The notes beneath the pieces are model-generated. The model did no database searches and had not been told where the DNA came from. It saw nothing but the letters and a program-made list of their open reading frames with translations. DNA of 64,000 nucleotides, from the NCBI RefSeq assembly GCF_902497785.1, contig NZ_CABVHK010000017.1, positions 62,001 through 126,000 on the forward strand, in the 5' to 3' direction. Source of the DNA: Pseudomonas fluorescens. GTDB lineage: Bacteria > Pseudomonadota > Gammaproteobacteria > Pseudomonadales > Pseudomonadaceae. The first letter of the stretch is position 1, and every line of letters starts with the position of its first letter. Shown piece after piece: positions 16,312-24,492 of the stretch. Both the position numbers and the translations under genes were made by a program.

Positions 16312-17709
16312 TTAAGGTTGCTTGAGGGTGGCCACGGCCGTGGGACTGGCGCTCGGGATCACATGAGCCGCGACGCCGCTGGCGAAGACCTGGTTGCCCA
16401 CGGCACGCAAACTGATGACTTGATAGCGCTGGTCAACAGTGATCTTGACCACCGAGCCGCCCACGGCGCTTGGCAGGGTGACTTGATGCTCGCCTTTTTT
16501 CAGGCGCAGGCGCACCACTTGGGTGTAGTCGGGCAGGGTGCGCCAGGTACGGGTATCGGCACCTTCAAGCACGGCTGAAGTGATGCCGACCGCCAGGCCT
16601 GCCAGTGGATTGGTTTCGTTGATCTGCTTCTGCGCCACACCCCGGGTCACTGCGCGAACAGTGGTGCGCACGATGATCCCGGGCATGTCGTCACGCAGGG
16701 CGCGGCGGGACATGGCGGTGGTGCTGTTGAGTTGCGTCAGGTTGAGCTGCTGACCGTTCACGCCGATCTGGGTGAGGGTGGCGGTGGAGTTATCAGCCTT
16801 GATGATCGGGAACGACAGCGGGGTGATCACCACATTGCCGCTGATCGGCAGAGGCAGGGGCACGCGGATCGAATCCCGGGCCGGCGCCAGGCCACTTTGC
16901 ACGACGATCAGAATGTCGCTGTCTTCGTTCTTGGCACTTTTCTTGTCGAGATTCTTCAGCGCCTGTTCCAGCAGCGGCGTGTTCGGGCGCAATTCGATGG
17001 CCTTGCGATAACCCGGCGCAGCCAGGTCTTTTTCACCCAGGGCTTCATAGACGAAACCGGCCAGGTAATGGCTGAAAGCACTCTGGTAGCTGTTTTTCAG
17101 ACCGACCACTTCCGGCGCATCGAGGCTGGCGACCGGGTAACCTTGCAGGTCCTTGTACTCGGTCTTGATGCCTTCCTTCTCGGCTTGCTCTTCGCTCTTG
17201 AGGTATTCCTTGTCGCGCAGATCGGCGATCACGGCTTCGCGTTCGTGGGTTTTCTTGATCGCGGTACGGGCGCCGTCGAAGTCGTTCACGGCCAGCAGGT
17301 TGAGGGCCATCTGCGTGGTCAGCATGACTTTTTCGTAGTCGTAGCCTTCGTAGCGACGCACCTTGTCGTTCACCAGAAAGCTGCCGAACTGCGCGAGGTA
17401 TTTGCCGGTATCGAGCTTGACCGAATCTTCCCACTTGCCCACCACCACGTCGGCACTGGTCCAGGCGTTCTGGCTGCCGGACAGATCGCCCTTGGCACGC
17501 AGCAGTTCACCTTTCTCGAAGTAATAGAGCAGATCCTTGTCTTCGCCGCGGTTGTTCTTTTCCAGCAGGGTCAGCGCGGCATCGACATTACCGGAGGCCA
17601 GCTGCTGATTGGTTTGCGCGAGTTCCGAATCGTAGTTGCGGAACGCCGAGCAGCCGGAAAGCAAGGTGACGGCGCTGAGCGCAATCAAGGTTAGGGCGCG
17701 GGAGGCCAT
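16312..17709 (-). CDS. COG3014-like TPR lipoprotein
   Basis: First gene of the envelope operon. The 465-residue protein has a lipobox LLSGC (Cys20), then a helical region with TPR-like units (about 30-290), including DLLYYFEKGELLRAKGD and HYLAGFVYEALGEKDLA. A C-terminal beta-rich part (about 310-460) contains PLSFPIIKADNS and the motif RRALRDDMPGIIVRTTVRAV. This matches the COG3014 family of uncharacterised lipoproteins. The ATG at 17709 has GGGAAG upstream; an upstream start would mask the signal peptide. Four tightly spaced genes follow (gaps 15, 33 and 3 bases). Confidence 0.82.
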   Translation of the reverse strand: MASRALTLIALSAVTLLSGCSAFRNYDSELAQTNQQLASGNVDAALTLLEKNNRGEDKDLLYYFEKGELLRAKGDLSGSQNAWTSADVVVGKWEDSVKLDTGKYLAQFGSFLVNDKVRRYEGYDYEKVMLTTQMALNLLAVNDFDGARTAIKKTHEREAVIADLRDKEYLKSEEQAEKEGIKTEYKDLQGYPVASLDAPEVVGLKNSYQSAFSHYLAGFVYEALGEKDLAAPGYRKAIELRPNTPLLEQALKNLDKKSAKNEDSDILIVVQSGLAPARDSIRVPLPLPISGNVVITPLSFPIIKADNSTATLTQIGVNGQQLNLTQLNSTTAMSRRALRDDMPGIIVRTTVRAVTRGVAQKQINETNPLAGLAVGITSAVLEGADTRTWRTLPDYTQVVRLRLKKGEHQVTLPSAVGGSVVKITVDQRYQVISLRAVGNQVFASGVAAHVIPSASPTAVATLKQP

Positions 17710-18032
17710 GGTTACTTCTTCCCTGAAATGTAGGCAGCCACGCGTGCGGGTCGGGCTGATGGGACCTATCGGCGCAGACCGGCGTCCTGCCAATTCCTCA
17801 AAAGAGGAGCTCAAGCGCCCTGTCGATGTTTCGAGGGCGCGGCATTATAGACAGGGATGCTGGCTATGTAATGGCTTTTTAACTCCTCCTCTGCACAGAG
17901 TGCCACTATCGTCGGTCGTGCGTCCGGAAGCGATATCGCGTCTGAAACAGTGCATCTCGTACAACAAAGCTTGAGTGAAACTCATTCGAAGTGAACAATG
18001 TGTTACTTCGTATTTCCAATTGAGATTCATTC
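17710..18032. other. Divergent promoter region between the lipoprotein operon and FTR1 gene
   Basis: 323 bases between divergent starts. It contains no credible gene. The right end is AT-rich and holds a possible Fur site; the left end holds the leader of the COG3014-like gene. Confidence 0.6.
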
Positions 18033-18036
18033 ATGA
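18018..18036 (+). promoter_or_regulatory. Possible Fur box at the FTR1 gene start
   Basis: AATTGAGATTCATTCATGA overlaps the start codon and resembles the 7-1-7 Fur pattern with several mismatches. Iron control would suit an iron permease. Read by eye only. Confidence 0.3.
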
Positions 18037-19931
18037 CTGCCCCGTCCCGTTTCCTGGCCTGGCTGGTGTTGCCGCTGCTTGCCCTGTGCAGTTCCAATCT
18101 GCTGGCGGACACCGTCGAAGGCGCGCCGCAAGCGCTGCATTTGCTCGATTACATCGGCGCGGATTACCCGCAGACGGTGCAGGCGGGCAAGGTTACCGAC
18201 GAATCCGAATACCGTGAACAGCTGGAATTCATCAAGGTGTTGCAGGACCTGATCGCGGAGCTGCCGGCGAAACCGGAAAAAGCCGGGCTGGAGCAGGGCG
18301 TCAGCTCGTTGCGCGAGGCGATCGCTGCGCGTCAGGACGGTTCCGACGTGGCGCGTCAGGCACGGCAACTCGGTGCGAAACTGGCCGTGGCTTATGAAGT
18401 CAGTCAGGCACCGATCATCACGCCGGACCCGACCCGGGGTGCGCCGCTGTATGCCCAGCATTGTTCGGTGTGTCATGGCGATGCGGGTGCCGGGGATGGC
18501 CCGGCGGGTGTCGGCCTGACGCCGCCGCCGGCCAATCTGCGAGATGCCGTGCGTCTCGATCACCTGAGCCTTTATGCGATCTACAGCACGCTGGGGCTGG
18601 GCGTGGAAGGCACCGACATGCCCGCCTTCGCCGATCAACTGGACGACCGTCAACGCTGGGACCTGGCGACCTACATCGCCAGTTTCAGCGCCGATCCGGC
18701 TACCGCAACTTCCGAAAAAACCTACAACATCGCCGACCTGGCGCGTCAGACGCCGGCCGAGGTGCAAGCCGCCGAAGGTCCGCAGGCGGCAGCGAACTTC
18801 CGCGCCCAGCGCGCGCAACCGCCGCAGGTCAAGCGTGGCCCGGCGCAGTTACTCGATTACACCGCCGCCACTCTGGACAAGAGCATCGCCGCCTACCGTG
18901 CCGGCGATCACGATCAGGCCTATGACCTGTCGGTGGCGGCGTATCTGGAAGGCTTTGAACTGGTCGAAAGTTCTCTGGATAACGTCGACGCCAACGTGCG
19001 CAAAGACACCGAGAAATCCTTGATGGCTTATCGTCAGTCGTTGCAGGACGGTTTGCCGGCGGCCCAGGCCCAAGAGCGTCTGGATGCGGCGAAAGCCAAG
19101 TTGAAGGAATCGGCGGGCCTGCTCGGCAGCGATGGTTTGAGTTGGTCGCTGAGCTACATTTCCGGCCTGCTGATTCTGCTGCGCGAAGGCCTGGAAGCGA
19201 TCCTGGTGTTGGCGGCAATCCTCGCGTTCCTGCGCAATACCGGCCAGCAATCGGCGGTGCGCAGTGTCAACGTCGGTTGGGGCCTGGCACTGGTGGCCGG
19301 TCTGGCGACCTGGGCACTGGCGGCGTATGTGATCGATGTCAGCGGTTCGCAACGGGAGTTGCTGGAAGGGGCGACGGCGCTGTTTGCCGCGGTCATGGTG
19401 CTGTGGCTCGGCGTGTGGATGCACGACCGTCGCCACGCAGCGGCCTGGCAGGATTACATCAAAAGCAGCCTGGTGGGCGGCGGCGGGCGTTTTGGCTTTG
19501 CGACGCTGGCGTTTTTCTCGGTGTATCGCGAGCTGTTTGAAGTGATCCTGTTTTACGAAACCCTGTGGTTGCAGGCCGGCCCGGCGGGTCACAACGCGGT
19601 GCTCGCCGGTGGCGCAACGGCGCTGGTGCTGTTGATCGTGCTGGCTTGGGTAATCCTGCGCGGTTCGGCGAAACTGCCGCTGTCGTTGTTCTTCAGCATC
19701 AATGCCGGGTTGTTGTGCGCGCTGTCGGTGGTGTTTGCCGGTCACGGCGTGAAGGCATTGCAGGAAGCCGGGATCTTCGGCACGCGGCCGGTGCCGTTCT
19801 TTGACTTCGATTGGCTGGGCATTCATGCGGATGCGTATTCGCTGAGTGCGCAGGCGGTGGCGATCATTGCGATTGTTGTGCTGTATGGTCGCAGTTGGGT
19901 GGCGGAGAAGCGGCGGGTGTCGGTTTCCTGA
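18033..19931 (+). CDS. Cytochrome c-FTR1 fusion, high-affinity iron permease
   Basis: Inner-membrane iron permease of the FTR1/EfeU family fused to a periplasmic cytochrome c domain. Order in the 632 residues: signal peptide (1-25), a helical segment, a class I heme site C144-SV-C147-H148 with downstream Met in TDMPAFADQLDD, a second helical region (about 265-365), then the FTR1 membrane domain with the two iron-binding REXXE motifs REGLE (about 384) and RELFE (about 498). Unlike the EfeUOB system, no efeO or efeB lies beside it. The fused heme domain may oxidise ferrous iron or pass on its electron (inference). Confidence 0.9.
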   Translation: MTAPSRFLAWLVLPLLALCSSNLLADTVEGAPQALHLLDYIGADYPQTVQAGKVTDESEYREQLEFIKVLQDLIAELPAKPEKAGLEQGVSSLREAIAARQDGSDVARQARQLGAKLAVAYEVSQAPIITPDPTRGAPLYAQHCSVCHGDAGAGDGPAGVGLTPPPANLRDAVRLDHLSLYAIYSTLGLGVEGTDMPAFADQLDDRQRWDLATYIASFSADPATATSEKTYNIADLARQTPAEVQAAEGPQAAANFRAQRAQPPQVKRGPAQLLDYTAATLDKSIAAYRAGDHDQAYDLSVAAYLEGFELVESSLDNVDANVRKDTEKSLMAYRQSLQDGLPAAQAQERLDAAKAKLKESAGLLGSDGLSWSLSYISGLLILLREGLEAILVLAAILAFLRNTGQQSAVRSVNVGWGLALVAGLATWALAAYVIDVSGSQRELLEGATALFAAVMVLWLGVWMHDRRHAAAWQDYIKSSLVGGGGRFGFATLAFFSVYRELFEVILFYETLWLQAGPAGHNAVLAGGATALVLLIVLAWVILRGSAKLPLSLFFSINAGLLCALSVVFAGHGVKALQEAGIFGTRPVPFFDFDWLGIHADAYSLSAQAVAIIAIVVLYGRSWVAEKRRVSVS

Positions 19932-19945
19932 TCGAGTGATTCTTT

Positions 19946-20022
19946 AAAAGATCGCAGCCTGCGGCAGCTCCTACATTTGGAACGCGTTCCCTTGTAGGAG
20001 CTGCCGAAGGCTGCGATCTTTT
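19946..20022. repeat. Paired REP, family B
   Basis: Inverted copies of the unit AGATCGCAGCCTGCGGCAGC and GCTGCCGAAGGCTGCGATCT about 20 bases apart, between the FTR1 gene and yaiI. Confidence 0.9.
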
Positions 20023-20046
20023 GCTTTTAACGGAGGGTAAAACACA

Positions 20047-20502
20047 ATGCGTGTCTGGATCGATGCCGACGCCTGCCCGCGGGCGGCCAAGGATCTGGTG
20101 GTGAAGTTCGCGCTCAAGCGTCAGTTCGAAGTGGTGCTGGTGGCGGGGCAGCCGCAGATAAAGCCGGGGCTGGCGCTGGTGAAACTGATTGTGGTGCCCA
20201 GTGGCCCGGATGCGGCCGATGATTATCTGGTCGAGCACGCGGTGCCGGGTGAGCTGGTGATTTGCAGCGACGTGCCGCTCGCTGATCGCCTGGTGAAGAA
20301 GGGCGTATCGGCCCTCGATCCGCGAGGCAAGGAATTCGATGCGCAGAACATGGGCGATCGCCTGGCGGTGCGCAACCTGTTCACCGATCTGCGCGAGCAG
20401 GGACAAATGAGCGGCGGGCCCGCGCCGTTTGGCGAGCGCGAGAAGCAAGCGTTTGCCAATGCGCTGGACCGGATCCTGACCCGGCTAACCCGCAAATCCT
20501 GA
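20047..20502 (+). CDS. yaiI: YaiI/YqxD family protein (UPF0178)
   Basis: A conserved 151-residue cytoplasmic protein with a PIN-like/NYN-type look: the N-terminal WIDADACPRAAKDLV and the CSDVPLADRLVKKG and DPRGKEF segments carry acidic residues placed as in nucleases. Function has not been shown. A GGAGGGT site precedes the ATG. It is a single gene flanked by repeat pairs on both sides. Confidence 0.9.
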   Translation: MRVWIDADACPRAAKDLVVKFALKRQFEVVLVAGQPQIKPGLALVKLIVVPSGPDAADDYLVEHAVPGELVICSDVPLADRLVKKGVSALDPRGKEFDAQNMGDRLAVRNLFTDLREQGQMSGGPAPFGEREKQAFANALDRILTRLTRKS

Positions 20503-20516
20503 TCCTTGCGCAAAAC

Positions 20517-20609
20517 CCTGTGGGAGCGAGCCTGCTCGCGATGGGGCCGGCGCATCCAGCATTAATGTCGATGGATAGACCGCAATCGCGAGCAAGCTCG
20601 CTCCCACAA
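20517..20609. repeat. Paired REP (REPIN), family A
   Basis: GTGGGAGCGAGCCTGCTCGC and its inverted partner GCGAGCAAGCTCGCTCCCAC around about 45 bases, between convergent yaiI and elbB. Confidence 0.9.
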
Positions 20610-20619
20610 TGGGATAGCG

Positions 20620-21288
20620 TCAGGCGTCGTTTTCGTGGGTGAGTTCGAGGACGCGATCCACCAGTTTGTTGATCCCGGAAGCGGCTTCGCTGATCGATTG
20701 CGCCAGCATGTACGCCGGGGTGCTCACCAGTTTGCGTGCCTTGTCTTCAACAATGTCGGTCACCGCGCAGTCGGCGTGGGTCGCGCCCATTTTGTTCATG
20801 GCCGCTGCAGTGTCGGTGTCATTGCCGATGGTGCAGGTCACGCCCGGCCCGTAAATCTTCGCGGCCAGCGCCGGGGAAATGCAGATCAATCCGACCGGTT
20901 TTCCCGCTTCGGCAAAGGCTTCGGTCAGCGCCAGGACATCCGGCTGCACCGTGCAGCCGGCGCCTTCGATGGCGAAGTTGGACAGGTTCTTGGCCGCGCC
21001 AAAACCGCCGGGCACGATCAACGCATCGAAGTCCTCGACGTCGGCCTCACGAATATCCTTCACGTTACCCCGAGCGATCCGCGCCGACTCCACCAGCACA
21101 TTGCGCGACTCGGGCATTTCTTCGCCAGTCAGGTGGTTGATCACGTGCAACTGGGCAATATTGGGAGCGAAACACTGCACCTGAGCACCACGCTGATCGA
21201 GTCGCAGCAGGGTAATCACGCTTTCGTGGATCTCGGCGCCGTCATACACACCACAGCCGGAAAGGATCACTGCAATTTTTTTGCTCAT
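20620..21288 (-). CDS. elbB: ElbB, DJ-1/PfpI-superfamily glyoxalase
   Basis: A 222-residue class I glutamine amidotransferase-like protein. E. coli ElbB was linked to isoprenoid synthesis and shows glyoxalase activity. The family start KIAVILSGCGVYDGAEIHE, the central DALIVPGGFGAAKNLSNFA and the nucleophile-elbow Cys in GLICISPALAAKIYG (about 136) are all present. It is monocistronic, with a sterol-desaturase-family gene diverging upstream. Confidence 0.93.
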   Translation of the reverse strand: MSKKIAVILSGCGVYDGAEIHESVITLLRLDQRGAQVQCFAPNIAQLHVINHLTGEEMPESRNVLVESARIARGNVKDIREADVEDFDALIVPGGFGAAKNLSNFAIEGAGCTVQPDVLALTEAFAEAGKPVGLICISPALAAKIYGPGVTCTIGNDTDTAAAMNKMGATHADCAVTDIVEDKARKLVSTPAYMLAQSISEAASGINKLVDRVLELTHENDA

Positions 21289-21403
21289 GGGTTTTTCTCC
21301 AGATTCATGGCGTTAAATGTCCACTAATTTGTCACTCGTTGCCATAGGGTTAATTCGCAGCTACACCTAGCATCTGTCCTCAAGATTCCGATCAGGGCGC
21401 GTC

Positions 21404-22639
21404 ATGGACTTCATTCTGTATGCGGTGCCGTTTTTCTTTGTGCTGATTGCCGTCGAACTGCTGGCCGACCGTTGGCGCGGGGTGAGCAATTATCGGGTAG
21501 CCGACGCGATCAACAGCATCAGCACCGGCGTGTTGTCGACCACCACGGGCCTGTTGACCAAGGGCGTGGGGCTGGTGACTTATGCGTTGGCCCTCAAGCA
21601 TCTGGCGCTGTTCGAGCTCTCGGCGGACAGCGTCTGGGTCTGGGTATTCGCCTTCGTCCTCTATGACTTCTGCTACTACTGGCTGCACCGTATGGGCCAT
21701 GAACGCAACATCCTCTGGGCCGCGCATTCGGTGCATCATCAGAGCGAGGACTACAACCTCTCCACGGCGTTGCGCCAGACCAGCACCGGCTTCCTGTTGA
21801 GCTGGATTTTCTACCTGCCAATGGCCGTGCTCGGCGTGCCGCTGCTGGTGTTTATCAGCGTCGCGGCACTCAACCTGCTGTATCAGTTCTGGGTGCATAC
21901 GCGACACATTCCCAAGCTCGGCTGGTTCGAGTGGTTCTTCGTCACGCCGTCCAATCATCGGGCCCACCATGCACAGAACGCTCTCTACATGGATCGCAAC
22001 TACGGCGGGGTGTTCATTATTTGGGACCGTCTGTTTGGCTCGTTTCAGGAAGAGGACGATAACGAGCCGGTGATTTTCGGCGTGACCACACCGCTGGCGA
22101 GCTGGAATCCGTTGTGGGCCAACGTGCAGTTCTACGTGCAGCTGTGGGATGACGCGCGACGTGCCGAGAGCATGTGGGACAAGTTGCGGATCTGGTTCAT
22201 GCGCACCGGGTGGCGGCCGGCGGACGTCGCGGCGAAATACCCGATGAGCAAACCGGACCTGAGCCAGTTCCGCAAATTCGAGGTGCCGCTGGACGGCCGT
22301 CAGCAGATCTATGTCTTGCTGCAGTTCGGCGTCTACATCGCGTTGGGCAGTTACCTGATGAACTTCGAGCCGAACCTGCCGACCGCTGCGTTGGTGCTCG
22401 GCTGGAGTGCGGTGGCGCTGGGGTTGTTTACGTTGGGCGTGGCCCTGGAGAATCGCCCGTGGGCGTTGAAACTGGAGCTGCTGCGGCTGGCATCGAACGT
22501 GCCGCTGATATGGCTGGCGCCGGTGGTCGGGCTGTGGCCGGCCAGCGCGGCGGGCTGGGTCGGCCTGCTGAGTTACAGCCTGCTCAGCGTCATCGGTCTC
22601 TACTGTTGCAGGAACCGTTTTACTCGGTGGGCGTCTTGA
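21404..22639 (+). CDS. Sterol desaturase/fatty acid hydroxylase superfamily protein
   Basis: Integral membrane di-iron oxygenase of the ERG3/alkylglycerol monooxygenase type. The 411 residues hold the His motifs HRMGH (about 98-102), HSVHH (about 111-115) and NHRAHH (about 185-190), and the fourth His-containing element is met near YMDRNYGG. Several hydrophobic helices precede and follow; the C-terminal third (about 300-405) is an additional membrane region. Bacterial substrates are mostly unknown, so a lipid substrate is inferred. The last 20 bases overlap the convergent DedA gene. Confidence 0.88.
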   Translation: MDFILYAVPFFFVLIAVELLADRWRGVSNYRVADAINSISTGVLSTTTGLLTKGVGLVTYALALKHLALFELSADSVWVWVFAFVLYDFCYYWLHRMGHERNILWAAHSVHHQSEDYNLSTALRQTSTGFLLSWIFYLPMAVLGVPLLVFISVAALNLLYQFWVHTRHIPKLGWFEWFFVTPSNHRAHHAQNALYMDRNYGGVFIIWDRLFGSFQEEDDNEPVIFGVTTPLASWNPLWANVQFYVQLWDDARRAESMWDKLRIWFMRTGWRPADVAAKYPMSKPDLSQFRKFEVPLDGRQQIYVLLQFGVYIALGSYLMNFEPNLPTAALVLGWSAVALGLFTLGVALENRPWALKLELLRLASNVPLIWLAPVVGLWPASAAGWVGLLSYSLLSVIGLYCCRNRFTRWAS

Positions 22640-23252
22640 TGTCGGCGGCTTTGGCCTGCTCGGCTTTCAAGGCCTGCTCGTCGGCGTAGACCTTCCGGGC
22701 CAGACGCGCATTCTTGAAACGCCGGCGCAACCACAGCACCACGCCCAGCACCAGCAGGGCGCCGAGCACCCACAGCTCGTACTTCTTGACGCTGCCCAGC
22801 ATGCCTTCCAGCACCGCGCCGAAGTGATAGGCAGCGGCGGCCAGCGCGGTCGCCCAGATGGCTGCACCAATTCCGTTGAGTACCAGATAACGTCCCGGCG
22901 GATAGCCCGACAGGCCGATCGCCACCGGCATCACCGTGCGCAAACCGTAGACAAAACGGAAGCTCAGCACCCAGATGTCCGGGTGCCTGCGGATGTGTTC
23001 CAGAGCCCGGTCACCCATCATCTGCCAGCGGGGCTTGCGCGCCAGCAATTTGCGGCCGTGCTTGCGTCCCATGAAGTACCACAGCTGATCGCCGGCATAA
23101 CTGCCGCAAAACGCCACGACCACCACCACGTTGATGTCCATGTATCCACGGAACGCGAGGAAGCCTGCGAGCACCAGAATGGTTTCGCCTTCGAAGAACG
23201 TGCCGAGAAAAAGGGCAAAGTAGCCGAAGTCATGCAGAAATTGTTGGAGCAT
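22620..23252 (-). CDS. DedA-family membrane protein
   Basis: A 210-residue SNARE-associated (DedA/VTT) family protein. Members act in undecaprenyl phosphate or phospholipid scrambling and membrane homeostasis. Family motifs seen: FFEGETILVLAGFLA (about 19-33), GSYAGDQLWYFMGRKHGR (about 50-67) and the RFVYGLRTVMPVAIGLSG segment (about 98-115), followed by two C-terminal helices and a charged tail. It converges with the sterol-desaturase-family gene with a 20-base overlap of the coding ends. Confidence 0.93.
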   Translation of the reverse strand: MLQQFLHDFGYFALFLGTFFEGETILVLAGFLAFRGYMDINVVVVVAFCGSYAGDQLWYFMGRKHGRKLLARKPRWQMMGDRALEHIRRHPDIWVLSFRFVYGLRTVMPVAIGLSGYPPGRYLVLNGIGAAIWATALAAAAYHFGAVLEGMLGSVKKYELWVLGALLVLGVVLWLRRRFKNARLARKVYADEQALKAEQAKAADIKTPTE

Positions 23253-23460
23253 TGTCTGGGTGCTGGCGAAATGAACGCGCAGCCTAACCCTTCGGGCCCA
23301 TTCATGAAAGTGTCCAAATGTGTCTCGACGTGAACATTTCCTACAAGGACAATGGAATGCGACTACCTGTCACAGGGGTGCACATAACTGTAATACGACG
23401 GTCATAATGGCCGCTTATAACTGTCACGCTCGCCCGCCAGCGCGGGCTCAGGAGTTTGCC

Positions 23461-24474
23461 GTGAGCTTTACCCCCGCCAATCGTTTGTTCCCTGCAACCC
23501 GCTTGCGTCGCAACCGACGTGATGATTTCTCGCGCCGACTGGTTCGTGAAAACGTCCTGACCGTCGACGACCTGATCCTGCCAGTGTTTGTGCTGGACGG
23601 TGAAAACCGTCGTGAAGCGGTGGCCTCGATGCCGGGCGTTGAGCGCCTGACCATCGATCTGTTGCTCGAAGAAGCGGCCAAGTGGGTCGAGCTGGGGATT
23701 CCGGCGGTGGCGTTGTTTCCGGTCACGCCGGCCGAACTCAAATCGCTGGACGCCGCCGAAGCGTGGAACCCGAACGGTATTGCCCAGCGCGCCACTCGCG
23801 CATTGCGCGCGCAATTCCCTGAGCTGGGTGTGATCACCGACGTCGCACTCGACCCGTTCACCACCCATGGTCAGGACGGTATTCTCGACGAAGCGGGCTA
23901 CGTGCAGAACGACATCACCGTCGACGCGCTGGTCAAGCAGGCCCTGTCCCACGCCGATGCCGGCGCTCAGGTGGTGGCCCCGTCGGACATGATGGACGGT
24001 CGCATCCAGGCGATCCGCGAAGCCCTTGAACTGGCCGACCACGTCAACGTGCGGATCATGGCCTATTCGGCCAAGTACGCCAGCGCCTATTACGGCCCGT
24101 TCCGCGATGCGGTGGGTTCGGCGTTGAACCTGGGCAAGGCCAACAAGGCCTCCTATCAGATGGACCCGGCCAACAGCAACGAAGCCCTGCACGAAGTGGC
24201 GGCGGACTTGTCAGAAGGCGCGGACATGGTCATGGTCAAGCCAGGCATGCCGTATCTGGACATCCTTTACCGGGTCAAAGAAGAATTCAAAGTGCCGACC
24301 TTTGTCTATCAGGTCAGCGGTGAATACGCCATGCACATGGCGGCGATCCAGAATGGCTGGTTGAGCGAAGGGGTTATCCTCGAATCCCTGACCGCTTTTA
24401 AACGTGCAGGCGCTGATGGCATCCTCACTTATTTTGCCGTTCGTGCTGCTCAATTGTTACGAGAGCAACAATAG
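23461..24474 (+). CDS. hemB: Delta-aminolevulinic acid dehydratase
   Basis: Condenses two 5-aminolevulinates to porphobilinogen, early in heme synthesis. With the GTG start at 23461 (CAGGAG eight to nine bases upstream) the protein has 337 residues, the length of the P. aeruginosa enzyme. The two active-site lysines fall at K205 (AYSAKYASAYYG) and K260 (VMVKPGMP). The metal-binding loop reads DPFTTHGQDG (131-140), with Asp instead of the zinc cysteines, the magnesium-type site of pseudomonads. ppk follows 18 bases downstream. Confidence 0.97.
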   Translation: MSFTPANRLFPATRLRRNRRDDFSRRLVRENVLTVDDLILPVFVLDGENRREAVASMPGVERLTIDLLLEEAAKWVELGIPAVALFPVTPAELKSLDAAEAWNPNGIAQRATRALRAQFPELGVITDVALDPFTTHGQDGILDEAGYVQNDITVDALVKQALSHADAGAQVVAPSDMMDGRIQAIREALELADHVNVRIMAYSAKYASAYYGPFRDAVGSALNLGKANKASYQMDPANSNEALHEVAADLSEGADMVMVKPGMPYLDILYRVKEEFKVPTFVYQVSGEYAMHMAAIQNGWLSEGVILESLTAFKRAGADGILTYFAVRAAQLLREQQ

Positions 24475-24492
24475 CCCTCCCAGGAACATTCG

